A stretch of 23,554 nucleotides of DNA. Origin: Bacteriovoracaceae bacterium UBA7695 (GTDB lineage: Bacteria; Bdellovibrionota; Bacteriovoracia; Bacteriovoracales; Bacteriovoracaceae). This document shows positions 1-7,174 of this stretch, in pieces. The stretch's first letter is position 1; the number at the start of each line of letters is the position of its first letter. Made by a program: the position numbers and the translations under genes. The DNA is taken from NCBI GenBank assembly GCA_002482685.1, contig DLGL01000087.1, forward strand, positions 782-24,335, given 5' to 3'. The notes under the pieces were generated by a model. That model had not been told where the DNA came from. It searched no databases and worked only from the letters and a program-made list of their open reading frames with translations.

Positions 1-756
1 TTGATAGTTTTTTCTTCTTGTTCAAGTTTTATCATTCCGCTGAGATCGAATAAAAGCTCAAATCTAACCGGAAAGTATACTCCAATGTCTAAACAGGACT
101 TTGAAGATCATTTGGCTTCTTTGAAGGCCCCATTCCTAGCAGGCCATTCTACTAAAGTCTTTAAATTAGATGACGGCACCAGGACCTATGTAGAAAGTCT
201 GATGACAGATATCATCGCAAATAATGAGATTTTTTTTCAGAAACTTAAATCAGGAAATATAACTATTCTTGATACTGAATCTCCGATGCATTTTTCTTTA
301 CCCAAGGGTGAAATATTTTTATCGCGTGGCCTCATAACTAAATATATAAAAAATGAAAGTATGCTTGTTTGTATTTTATCTTACGAACTTGTGAGAAGTG
401 ACAGATTGCTTTATCCAAAACAAACTGTAATTCCTGTTGGATACGTCACTTTAGAAAGAATGATAAGTCTTAGCCGGCTCACCCTAGATGAAAAAATGGA
501 AGTTCATAAATGGGCCCATCACCTTACTGTCAGAAGTGGATTTGATGGTGAATACTATTTATCATGGCTCCAATCACAAAATAGAAACACTGCAGATTTT
601 ATTCTTCAAGTCGGGGATGCAAACCAAATAACAAGAGAAGAGTCACTTTTTAAGGCATTTTTGATTAAATCCACCAACGAAGAACAGGTTATGCCTAGAA
701 AAGAGTCCAGTAAGAAATTTTATTCATTTATTAACCGAATACGGGATGTCATATGA
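1..756 (+). CDS. Degenerate M48-like (pseudo-peptidase) lipoprotein, 5' partial
   Basis: The frame is open to the left edge, so the true start is probably upstream; the first codon is TTG. The visible N-terminus ends in a lipobox-like FSSC (Cys7), suggesting the end of a lipoprotein signal peptide. Residues about 96-132 follow the M48 metallopeptidase pattern: a 'LPKGEIFLSRGL' strand, then the helix that normally carries HExxH. Here that helix reads YELVR (128-132), so both zinc histidines are lost and only Glu remains. EVHKWAHHLTVRSGFD (167-182) resembles the downstream ExxAD helix of the family. I infer a non-catalytic M48 fold, perhaps a chaperone or scaffold in the envelope. It overlaps amgK by ATGA (753-756), so the two are translationally coupled. 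The alternative is an unrelated lipoprotein; the M48 match is by eye. Confidence 0.6.
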   Translation: MIVFSSCSSFIIPLRSNKSSNLTGKYTPMSKQDFEDHLASLKAPFLAGHSTKVFKLDDGTRTYVESLMTDIIANNEIFFQKLKSGNITILDTESPMHFSLPKGEIFLSRGLITKYIKNESMLVCILSYELVRSDRLLYPKQTVIPVGYVTLERMISLSRLTLDEKMEVHKWAHHLTVRSGFDGEYYLSWLQSQNRNTADFILQVGDANQITREESLFKAFLIKSTNEEQVMPRKESSKKFYSFINRIRDVI

Positions 757-1784
757 AACCAGAACAAGCTGAGCGTTTTTTTATTGAAGAGTTGTTCAAT
801 AAAACTCAGGACAAAAACATTCTAAAAGAAGAAAAACTAGAAGAAGTAGACAAACTGACCGGTGATGCTTCGACCCGAAGGTATTATAGAATATTTACAA
901 ACAACGACAGCTTTGTCGTAAGCCTCGATAATCCATTTGACGGAGAAATTGAGAAACATCCATTTTTGGGAGTTCAGAAATTTTTGGCACAGAACCGAAT
1001 TAAGGTACCAGAAATAATCGATCACAATTTAAGTCGGGGATACCTTCTCCAGGAAGACCTCGGAAATGCGACACTTTTACAGCATATATCAGGAATTAAC
1101 AGTACTCAGGAAGAATTCGATACTTATAAAATAATTATTGATCAACTCCTTGAACTTCATAGGATACCAAAAACGGCAATTGAAAACTCAAACCTATTTC
1201 AATTAAAGTTTGATCACCAGAAGTACATGGATGAAACAAGATTTACCTTTAAATACTTTTTTAATTTTTTTAATAAGATTACAGATGAAGGAATGATTAA
1301 AGACTTTGAAAATCTTTTTGACCCAATTATGGCCCGGTTAGCTTCTCAGAAAATGGTTATTACTCATCGGGATTTTCATTCGCGAAATATAATGGTTAAA
1401 AATGGAAAATTCATCTTCATCGATTTTCAAGATGCAAGGTGGGGGATTCCTCAGTATGATCTTGTTTCCCTTCTTGAAGATTGTTATTACGACCTTAAAG
1501 AAGAAAATCGTCAAAAATTAAAACGATACTATTTTGACAATCTTGATCCCTCCATTCATGGACAGAAAAATTTTGCTGAGTTTGAAGCGCTCTATTGTGA
1601 TATGGCCATACAGAGAGTATTTAAAGCCGTGGGAAGTTTTTGTTATATATACAATTGGCGTAAAGACGACAGATATTTAAAATACATAGGTTTTGCCATG
1701 GAGAAGATTCGTAGAATAATGATGGATAATTCAAAGTACTCTGAACTCAAAACTAAACTTTATCAGAACTATTATGCAAATTGA
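753..1784 (+). CDS. amgK: Anomeric MurNAc/GlcNAc kinase AmgK (aminoglycoside phosphotransferase fold)
   Basis: An APH-family sugar kinase that phosphorylates the anomeric carbon of N-acetylmuramate (and GlcNAc) in the cytoplasm, the first step of the MurA-bypassing cell-wall recycling route. The N-lobe carries the AmgK-like 'GDASTRRYYR' (37-46). The C-lobe has the catalytic loop THRDFHSRN (204-212; Asp207 base, Asn212 metal ligand) and the metal-binding IDFQDAR (223-229; Asp224). Its 343 residues fit the family. The start ATG overlaps the previous stop (ATGA), and its end overlaps murU by 11 bp. The murU neighbour is the strongest argument for AmgK over a generic phosphotransferase such as choline kinase. 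Substrate preference between MurNAc and GlcNAc cannot be read from the sequence. Confidence 0.82.
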   Translation: MKPEQAERFFIEELFNKTQDKNILKEEKLEEVDKLTGDASTRRYYRIFTNNDSFVVSLDNPFDGEIEKHPFLGVQKFLAQNRIKVPEIIDHNLSRGYLLQEDLGNATLLQHISGINSTQEEFDTYKIIIDQLLELHRIPKTAIENSNLFQLKFDHQKYMDETRFTFKYFFNFFNKITDEGMIKDFENLFDPIMARLASQKMVITHRDFHSRNIMVKNGKFIFIDFQDARWGIPQYDLVSLLEDCYYDLKEENRQKLKRYYFDNLDPSIHGQKNFAEFEALYCDMAIQRVFKAVGSFCYIYNWRKDDRYLKYIGFAMEKIRRIMMDNSKYSELKTKLYQNYYAN

Positions 1785-2727
1785 TCACTGTTTAATTCTG
1801 GCCGCTGGATTTGGCACACGGATGGGTCAAATTGGTCAGAAACTTCCTAAAGTACTCTGGCCGATTTTTGAAAAAAGTTTACTTGAACTTCAGGTTGCTT
1901 ATGCAAAATCATTAGGTGCAAAAAAAATCTATATAAATCTTCATTATATGGGGGAAGAAATTGAAAACTTCTGCAAGGGTAAATCAGCTTTTGAAGATGT
2001 TACATTTCTTTGGGAAAAACCGGAAATTTTAGATATCGGCGGTGCTATTCACAATTTAGCTGCGCTTCCGGAAGTTAAGTATAAAGGAAAACTACTTGTT
2101 CTAAACGCAGATCAGTTTTTTTATATTCGAAAAGAAGAAATGGAAAAATTTCTCAAACCTTTTTCAAAATCGGCATCAGTTTTATTCTCCTACTGGGTTG
2201 AATCCGATCTTGGATACAATGCACTCAAGATCAATGAGAAAAGGGAAGTTGTCTCAATAATAAAGAACAAAGATATTTCTCCCGGTTCACGGGTCGAGAC
2301 CTATACTGGAATCTCTTATGTTGATTTATCGCAATTGAAGCCTGTCAAAGGTGTAAGCTTATTTTTTGATTCTGTTTGTCCTATAAAAGATCAGGCCGTA
2401 CCCGCTATACTTCTTGAAAAGGTCGACTACTGGGACTTCGGAACTCTCAAAAGATATTGGGAAACCTCTTTCAGGATATTACAAACATACTCAGCAAATT
2501 CTAATCATCCTTTTTTAAGATTTCTTGTTACTGAACGTGCCCTTAAAACATGGAAGATTGATCTGCTTAAATTCTCATATCATGCGACTGCAGCAAGGAT
2601 AATAAATCTAACTAATGAATCAAGTTCATTAGAGGCTGGCCCTGCAATTATTCTGGCCGACGCGCAGGTAAAAAAAATGACTGGTAATATAATTTGGTGG
2701 AAGGATATTTACGAAGAAGTTAAGTAA
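1774..2727 (+). CDS. murU: MurNAc-1-phosphate uridylyltransferase MurU with C-terminal extension
   Basis: A nucleotidyltransferase expected to make UDP-MurNAc from MurNAc-1-P and UTP. The first ~235 residues form an NDP-sugar pyrophosphorylase domain: LAAGFGTRMG (9-18) for nucleotide binding, LPKVL (24-28), a DIGGA loop (87-91), LNAD (110-113) with the metal-binding Asp, TGISYVD (178-184) and DYWDFGT (218-224). Pseudomonas MurU is about 220 residues; this protein is 317, leaving roughly 80 extra C-terminal residues that I cannot assign, although 'GPAIILADAQVKK' faintly resembles the start of a left-handed beta-helix. It starts inside amgK (11 bp overlap) and its TAA interlocks with the convergent ferredoxin stop. 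Without the amgK partner it could only be called a sugar-phosphate nucleotidyltransferase. Confidence 0.78.
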   Translation: MQIDHCLILAAGFGTRMGQIGQKLPKVLWPIFEKSLLELQVAYAKSLGAKKIYINLHYMGEEIENFCKGKSAFEDVTFLWEKPEILDIGGAIHNLAALPEVKYKGKLLVLNADQFFYIRKEEMEKFLKPFSKSASVLFSYWVESDLGYNALKINEKREVVSIIKNKDISPGSRVETYTGISYVDLSQLKPVKGVSLFFDSVCPIKDQAVPAILLEKVDYWDFGTLKRYWETSFRILQTYSANSNHPFLRFLVTERALKTWKIDLLKFSYHATAARIINLTNESSSLEAGPAIILADAQVKKMTGNIIWWKDIYEEVK

Positions 2728-2908
2728 CCTTCGATTCTTTTATGCAGTCTACTGGACAGGCTTCAATACAAAGTCCACAGAGTGTACAGCTCCAGGGATC
2801 GATTGCGTATTCTGTACCGTTTGAAATGACAGCATTTTCTGGACAAACCACACGGCAATTGTCACAACTGATACAAATGGATGATATTTCTAAGCTAACT
2901 TGAGACAT
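2720..2908 (-). CDS. Small 2[4Fe-4S] ferredoxin
   Basis: A short bacterial-type dicluster ferredoxin, a soluble cytoplasmic electron carrier. Two CxxCxxCxxxCP motifs are intact; numbered from a TTG six codons upstream they are Cys18/21/24/28 and Cys47/50/53/57. Little exists outside the two cluster loops. I place the start at the ATG at 2908 (62 aa, MSQVSLEIS); the in-frame TTG at 2926 would give 68 aa but has no visible Shine-Dalgarno, while AAAGG lies very close before the ATG. The 3' end overlaps murU by 8 bp convergently. The start is only 25 bp from the divergent gene at 2934, so the promoters of the two must overlap neighbouring coding sequence. The redox partner is unknown. Confidence 0.85.
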   Translation of the reverse strand: MSQVSLEISSICISCDNCRVVCPENAVISNGTEYAIDPWSCTLCGLCIEACPVDCIKESKVT

Positions 2909-2933
2909 ACCTTTATTATAAGGCAAATTTGAA

Positions 2934-3662
2934 ATGGAACAATTGAAAGTAAAAAAGAAAGATGTTCTTGTCCTGAACCTGATAGTTTATCTGTGTTTAT
3001 CCTTTATTTTTTTATGCCTTCAGTATGCTTATCGTCACCAACTGTCCCCGTTCTCTACTGCCTATCTTAAAAAGAGTTTTGAACTCTTCTGGTACGCGCT
3101 ACTTCCCTTGGGTGTAGCGATGATTTTAGTTTGGAAACATCACCGTTGGTCGGTCGCTGTGTATTCGTTTTGTATTATGCTGGTTAGTTACAAGGTCGTT
3201 GAAGGTCTATTTCTGGAATTTAATAAAATCATTGTTATTGCCTTGTTTTTTTACGTTGTTATAGCTTATTTTCTCTTTCAGCTTTTTAGTCATTACCTCT
3301 CTATGGCAAGCCTCAACGCTAATTATTCTCCCTCCGACCTTTTTGATCCATTACTCAAAGAGATTCCGTGTGCACTTGTAGTAGGAAATTCTGAATATCA
3401 AGGTTACCTCACTAACTGGGACGCAGAAGGCTGCTTCGTTAAATTACAGGGCCCTCTTCAACAGGCGAGTCACGGAAAACTAATTATCGACTTTAAAGGT
3501 AGAAGTTTCGAACAGACAGGGGAACTTGTTGCTCACTCTAGGGATTTTCAAGGCATTGGCATAAAATTTGGTGAGACCCCAAAAGGTTTAAATGTTTTCA
3601 ACTGGTCAGAATTTACTGAGCTTATTCATGAATTAGGCTTCAAACCAGAAAGGTTGAGATGA
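2934..3662 (+). CDS. Four-helix membrane protein with C-terminal PilZ-like domain
   Basis: An inner-membrane protein of 242 residues. Hydrophobic segments lie at about 11-31, 52-69, 73-91 and 98-119, followed by a cytoplasmic domain from about 140. That domain reads like a PilZ beta-barrel: YQGYLTNWDAEGCFVKL (155-171) matches the D/NxSxxG strand in form, and GKLIIDFKGR...GELVAHSRDFQGIGIKF (181-212) matches the later strands. The usual RxxxR arginines that grip cyclic di-GMP are not visible upstream, so nucleotide binding is doubtful. AAGG at 2920-2923 could serve as ribosome site. It overlaps the following lipoprotein gene by ATGA. A possible role is c-di-GMP signalling or a degenerate PilZ acting by protein contact; the function is unknown. 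Confidence 0.6.
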   Translation: MEQLKVKKKDVLVLNLIVYLCLSFIFLCLQYAYRHQLSPFSTAYLKKSFELFWYALLPLGVAMILVWKHHRWSVAVYSFCIMLVSYKVVEGLFLEFNKIIVIALFFYVVIAYFLFQLFSHYLSMASLNANYSPSDLFDPLLKEIPCALVVGNSEYQGYLTNWDAEGCFVKLQGPLQQASHGKLIIDFKGRSFEQTGELVAHSRDFQGIGIKFGETPKGLNVFNWSEFTELIHELGFKPERLR

Positions 3663-3994
3663 AAATTCTAGCACTTTGTATTCTGTTTTTGGTCTCATGC
3701 TCAAGACAGTCTGAAACACCTGAAGCTGTATTACAGGAGTTTGTAGAAACTCAATCATCTGAGATAAAAACGATAAAGTCTGAAAGCTTCAGACTTATCT
3801 CTAAAAGCTGTCAGGATAACAAGTGCTCCCTAACCTATTCAGTGGGTTACAAGACACTCTTGAAGGAAAAAACAGCGTTCGTTACAGAGGTTCAAAAAAA
3901 GGCAGAAATGCTTCAGGTAAAGAATAGATGGTTGATAGCTGAGGTCAGTAATATAAACACTGCCCACGAGAGTTTAGAACCCATAAACCTCTAA
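3659..3994 (+). CDS. Small predicted lipoprotein
   Basis: A protein of 111 residues whose N-terminus MKILALCILFLVSC is a classic lipoprotein signal with lipobox LVSC, Cys14 being the predicted lipidated residue. The mature part is about 97 residues, polar, with one further Cys pair (CQDNKC) that could form a disulfide, and alternating strands ending in 'NRWLIAEVSNINT', similar in style to small NTF2-like or DUF4878-type periplasmic domains; I do not claim a family. The start overlaps the preceding stop (ATGA at 3659-3662), so it is coupled to the PilZ-like membrane protein and may act with it in the envelope. Confidence 0.7.
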   Translation: MKILALCILFLVSCSRQSETPEAVLQEFVETQSSEIKTIKSESFRLISKSCQDNKCSLTYSVGYKTLLKEKTAFVTEVQKKAEMLQVKNRWLIAEVSNINTAHESLEPINL

Positions 3995-4033
3995 CTGTTT
4001 AAGATTAAGTTGAACTTAACCGATAGGTCTAGC

Positions 4034-4037
4034 GGAG
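4034..4037 (+). promoter_or_regulatory. Shine-Dalgarno GGAG fixing the start at 4043
   Basis: GGAG lies 5 nt before ATG 4043. The open frame extends back to a TTG at 4010 with no such site, so the shorter form is preferred. Confidence 0.65.
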
Positions 4038-4042
4038 ACACT

Positions 4043-4465
4043 ATGTCCGAAAAAGATTTTTTATCATTTTTAGTTGATGAAACATTGAAACTGCAAAAAG
4101 GCGGTCACGTTGAATTATCTAGTCTTGAGACGAAAATTCAGGATTACGGTCTTATTTTTCTAAAAGGTATTTTCATTCCTCAGGCACAGGTTCTTAGATT
4201 TTCAACTCCGTTTGGAGATCTGGATGTACCCGTTAATTGGTCTGTTTTTTCTATGGAAAATTCATCAGTTCATTATAATTTACTGGATGAAAAAAACGAT
4301 ATTGATAGTTTCTTTAGAGTCATAAAGTCGGCTTGGCAGAAACCTATTGAAAAACTTCTCATCACACACGATGATGGATTTTGCTACCTTGTTGGTTTGC
4401 GTGCAGGTGAGGAAGCTCACTTACATGACCTGCTTAATCCTCAGGAATGGCTTAAGTCAGCCTAA
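4043..4465 (+). CDS. Hypothetical protein, 140 aa
   Basis: I do not recognise this protein. It is soluble, acidic, has no signal peptide or membrane segment, and appears as a mixed alpha/beta domain: MSEKDFLSFLVDETLKLQKG at the N-terminus, a strand-rich middle (LIFLKGIFIPQAQVLRFSTPFGDLDVP) and a helix-strand end with 'KLLITHDDGFCYLVGLRAGEEAHLH'. The start is set by GGAG at 4034. It sits 48 bp behind the small lipoprotein on the same strand and may belong to the same transcript as the PilZ-like gene. Its stop interlocks with the stop of the convergent acyl-CoA dehydrogenase (CTAA, 4462-4465). Confidence 0.6.
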   Translation: MSEKDFLSFLVDETLKLQKGGHVELSSLETKIQDYGLIFLKGIFIPQAQVLRFSTPFGDLDVPVNWSVFSMENSSVHYNLLDEKNDIDSFFRVIKSAWQKPIEKLLITHDDGFCYLVGLRAGEEAHLHDLLNPQEWLKSA

Positions 4466-5796
4466 ACAAATGCACTAAATCCAGTTATGGCCCTACCAAC
4501 GATTAAGGAATTTATTTCTTTTGTTCCTTCATATGAATATAGAGCTTCTGCATCTGCAAGGAATCTACCAACATCATTTTCCAGAAGGATGCCATTCCCA
4601 CCATGTATAGACCTTGCCATGGAGACAATTTCTTTACAGCTTTTGGTACAAAAAACTTTTGCTAACGAGGCGTGCTCATCCAGGAGTCTTTCTTGATCTT
4701 GTAATTGAGAGAGTCTCATAACCATAGTCTGCATAGCAGTTAAGTACCCTAACATTTGCGCCAATTGATCCTGGATAAGTTGGAAACTTCCAATTGGTCT
4801 TCCAAATTGCTTTCGGGTTTGTGAATATCTTGCGGCTACTTCATAAGCACCACGAGCACATCCTACTGCTTGCCAGGCGACACCTGCCCTGGTCATGCGC
4901 AAAACCTCGGAAGTATTTCTAAAATTATGACCTTTCTCGAGCCTCATTTTCTCTGGTACGCGACAATCGACCAACTTTATTTCTGCATTTTGCACAGTAC
5001 GTAGAGATAACTTATTTTCAATTTTTTTCGTAGTAAATCCGGGAGTATCTTTGTGGACAATAAAACCTTTCACACGGTCATCTTCTATATTACGGGCCCA
5101 GATAATTGTGAAATCGGAAAAGGTAGCATTCCCGATCCATTTCTTTTCACCATTTATAATCCATGAGTCGCCATCTTTTTTACAGGTTGTTACTAATCCA
5201 CCTGCCGCACCTGATCCGACATCAGGTTCAGTTAAACCAAAAGCTCCAAGAAGCTTGAAGTCGCGCATCAGTGGAAGATATTCATTTTTTTGTTCTTCAG
5301 AACCCAGCAAATAGATTGATCCCATCGCCAGACCACTTTGCACTCCAAAAAATGTTGAAAATGAAGTATCGACTCTTGCCATTTCCATCGCCAGAATTCC
5401 CTCCAGAACATTACTCATACCTTTGAGGCCATAACCTTTATAAGTTAATCCACCTAATCCCAGGGCACCAACTTTCGGAATTAAGTGATGAGGAAATTCA
5501 GCTTTCATCCAGTATTCATCAGCGATTGGATTTACTTCCTTATCCATGAACTGACGAACTTGAAGCTGAATATCCCTTTCTTCTGGAGTGAGCATTTCAC
5601 TGACGGAATAAAAATCCCCATCAGGATAGGGAAGCTGCTTAGGAGACTCAGATTTCGCCATTTTCATCATTTTTGAAACCATTGATGGATCAAGCTTAGA
5701 TAAAAATTCAAAGAGCTCAGAAGGATCTATGGCCTTAGCAACTCGAGTAAGTTTGTGGATTTTTGAGAGAAAAGAAGGCAGTTCATTTGATTCCAT
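4462..5796 (-). CDS. Acyl-CoA dehydrogenase, ACX4/glutaryl-CoA dehydrogenase clade
   Basis: A flavoprotein that oxidises acyl-CoA to enoyl-CoA, passing electrons to ETF (or oxygen in oxidase relatives). The domains are in standard order: N-terminal helices from about 70, FAD-contacting FGLTEPDVGS (186-195) and KKWIGNATFSD (218-228), and a C-terminal bundle with RKQFGRPIGSFQLIQ (328-342), IHGGNGI (397-403) and SYEGTKEI (421-428), in which Glu423 is the expected catalytic base. LSLRTVQNAEI (264-274) resembles plant ACX4 oxidases. At the position of the substrate-carboxylate arginine of glutaryl-CoA dehydrogenase (YRSxMSVQS) this protein has FSTFFGVQS, so glutaryl-CoA is unlikely; a short or branched acyl-CoA is more likely. 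About 55 extra N-terminal residues precede the domain. GAGGTG lies just upstream of the ATG at 5796. Oxidase versus dehydrogenase activity is unresolved. Confidence 0.88.
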   Translation of the reverse strand: MESNELPSFLSKIHKLTRVAKAIDPSELFEFLSKLDPSMVSKMMKMAKSESPKQLPYPDGDFYSVSEMLTPEERDIQLQVRQFMDKEVNPIADEYWMKAEFPHHLIPKVGALGLGGLTYKGYGLKGMSNVLEGILAMEMARVDTSFSTFFGVQSGLAMGSIYLLGSEEQKNEYLPLMRDFKLLGAFGLTEPDVGSGAAGGLVTTCKKDGDSWIINGEKKWIGNATFSDFTIIWARNIEDDRVKGFIVHKDTPGFTTKKIENKLSLRTVQNAEIKLVDCRVPEKMRLEKGHNFRNTSEVLRMTRAGVAWQAVGCARGAYEVAARYSQTRKQFGRPIGSFQLIQDQLAQMLGYLTAMQTMVMRLSQLQDQERLLDEHASLAKVFCTKSCKEIVSMARSIHGGNGILLENDVGRFLADAEALYSYEGTKEINSLIVGRAITGFSAFV

Positions 5797-5845
5797 GATT
5801 CACCTCGTAAGTATGGATGAAATGGTATCACTCAGAAGGCAAAAA

Positions 5846-5869
5846 AAAAGCCCCGATTCCGGGGCTTTT
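5846..5869 (-). terminator. Intrinsic terminator behind the endonuclease IV-like gene
   Basis: A perfect GCCCCG/CGGGGC stem with a 4-nt loop (ATTC), extended by an A4/T4 pair. A run of nine A (5841-5849) becomes U9 after the stem on the minus strand, so it should stop transcripts from the gene ending at 5893 before the acyl-CoA dehydrogenase. The T4 on the other side gives weak termination on the plus strand. It is the only textbook terminator found in the window. Confidence 0.9.
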
Positions 5870-5892
5870 CGTGTGTATGTGTATAGAAAATC

Positions 5893-6729
5893 TTAAAGAG
5901 CGATGTAGTATTGTTTAAGCATCGCTGCATCAGCTTCAAGGTTCGGTGAGTTACAAACAACGTAACCTCGGCAATCCATATCTTTAAGAGCTTTCATAAG
6001 GTCTTTCCAGTTGAACTTAGATTTCTCAAGGTTCAAGTGTTTTAAGTCACCTTTAGAGTTAGAGCTGATACCAGAAATATGGATATGCATCTCTTCAAGT
6101 GATTTAGGACCAAGCTCAGCTTTTAATGTTTCAAGCGTTTCGCAGAAACCTTTATAGTCATTCACGTTACCTGTACGAGCGTAAAGGTGAGAGAAGTCCA
6201 TACATGGCTTACAGCTGTTCACTGACTTAGAAAGCGAGATCAACTCTTCAAGTGAACCAAACTGAGAAGTTTTCCCAGTAAGCTCAGGACGAAGTTCAAT
6301 TTCAATATCAAGACGAGAAAGACGCTCTTCAATTACGTTAAGAGACTTCTCGACCAGATCAAATACATCATATGGAGAATCTTTCATGTAGAAAGCTGCG
6401 TGGAAAGTCATAGACTCCGCTCCACAAAGATCAGAGATCTTAGCTGTCTGAATGATACGCTCAACTGATGAGTCGATCTTATCTTGCTCACGAGCATTTA
6501 AGTTAATGTAATAAGGACCATGTGAAGTGAGAGGAACTCCCAATTCATATGAAACTTTACGAAGAGCAGATGAAACTTCTTCCTTCATGCGCACGCCATG
6601 AGCGAACTCAAGTTGCATACAATCCAGACCAAGCTCGTGAATGCGTTTTACGCCTTCAACAGGATTGTTTTTCTTAGCAGTACTGTTAGGAACACCTGCA
6701 GTACCAAATAATAAACGGTCAAAAGCCAT
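5893..6729 (-). CDS. Endonuclease IV-like (AP endonuclease 2 family) TIM-barrel protein
   Basis: A 278-residue TIM barrel of the endonuclease IV (Nfo) superfamily. Family members cleave DNA at abasic sites with three zinc ions. The ligand series is recognisable in order: His70 (TSHGPY), His110 (TFHAAF), Glu145 (IEIELRPE), Asp178 and His181 (MDFSHLYAR), His215 (MHIHISG), Asp228 and His231 (GDLKHLNL). The last ligand, Glu261 in E. coli, aligns with Asn260 in VVCNSPNLE, where relatives usually have ESP or ETP. The archaeal-type subgroup is suggested by KGDLKHLNL and the SPNLE ending. GGAG precedes the ATG at 6729 with normal spacing. It follows the BFD-type gene by 23 bp, so the two form one unit ended by the terminator at 5846. 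It may be an altered nuclease or a xylose-isomerase-like enzyme instead. Confidence 0.78.
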   Translation of the reverse strand: MAFDRLLFGTAGVPNSTAKKNNPVEGVKRIHELGLDCMQLEFAHGVRMKEEVSSALRKVSYELGVPLTSHGPYYINLNAREQDKIDSSVERIIQTAKISDLCGAESMTFHAAFYMKDSPYDVFDLVEKSLNVIEERLSRLDIEIELRPELTGKTSQFGSLEELISLSKSVNSCKPCMDFSHLYARTGNVNDYKGFCETLETLKAELGPKSLEEMHIHISGISSNSKGDLKHLNLEKSKFNWKDLMKALKDMDCRGYVVCNSPNLEADAAMLKQYYIAL

Positions 6730-6752
6730 TGGAATCTCCTCAGACTAAACAA

Positions 6753-7079
6753 CTAAAATATCTTATTAACCCAACTATCAATTTGTTTTAAACAACTCAT
6801 ACAACCCAGACCCATGCTGTACCCGTCCTGCATCTTTTTTAAATCAAAGACGCCTTCGGTTTTGCAAGCCTCACGAATGTCGGCCACATTAACACAAAAG
6901 CATTCACAGATGATAATTTCGTCTTCAAGTTTTTCGGGTAGTGAAAATAATTCATCTACGCGGTCTATTTGATTCAGAAAGTCCTTATCCATTTTGGCCT
7001 TGTCACTCTGCGACGTACTCTCAAAATCAGTCTCGATTCGTGTGGGGGCTTTATAGCCTCGAGTCCAATTTATGTCCAT
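6753..7079 (-). CDS. BFD-type [2Fe-2S]-binding protein
   Basis: A small protein of 108 residues. The C-terminal half resembles the bacterioferritin-associated ferredoxin (BFD-like) domain: IICECFCVNVADIREAC (56-72), with Cys58 and Cys60 in the place of the first CxC, and GCMSCLKQIDSWV (92-104), with Cys93 and Cys96 as the second pair. Cys62 and Cys72 are extra. The first ~50 residues are charged, likely disordered, and unassigned. In the family such domains mobilise iron from bacterioferritin or sit in larger oxidoreductases as a cluster module. AAGG lies upstream of the ATG at 7079. It is the first gene of a two-gene unit with the endonuclease IV-like gene; no bacterioferritin is present in this window. 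Confidence 0.75.
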   Translation of the reverse strand: MDINWTRGYKAPTRIETDFESTSQSDKAKMDKDFLNQIDRVDELFSLPEKLEDEIIICECFCVNVADIREACKTEGVFDLKKMQDGYSMGLGCMSCLKQIDSWVNKIF

Positions 7080-7174
7080 GGGAAAGCCTTAAGGGTGTAA
7101 TAAAGTAATGCAAATAAGATTTATGAGGTGATAAACTAAGTCTAACTCTGCTAAATTTTTGGATTTTTACGACT

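Noticed and set aside
5051..5314. Plus-strand frame of 87 codons inside the acyl-CoA dehydrogenase
   Set aside because: It is antisense to the FAD-binding region of a well-supported gene and has no ribosome site or motif.
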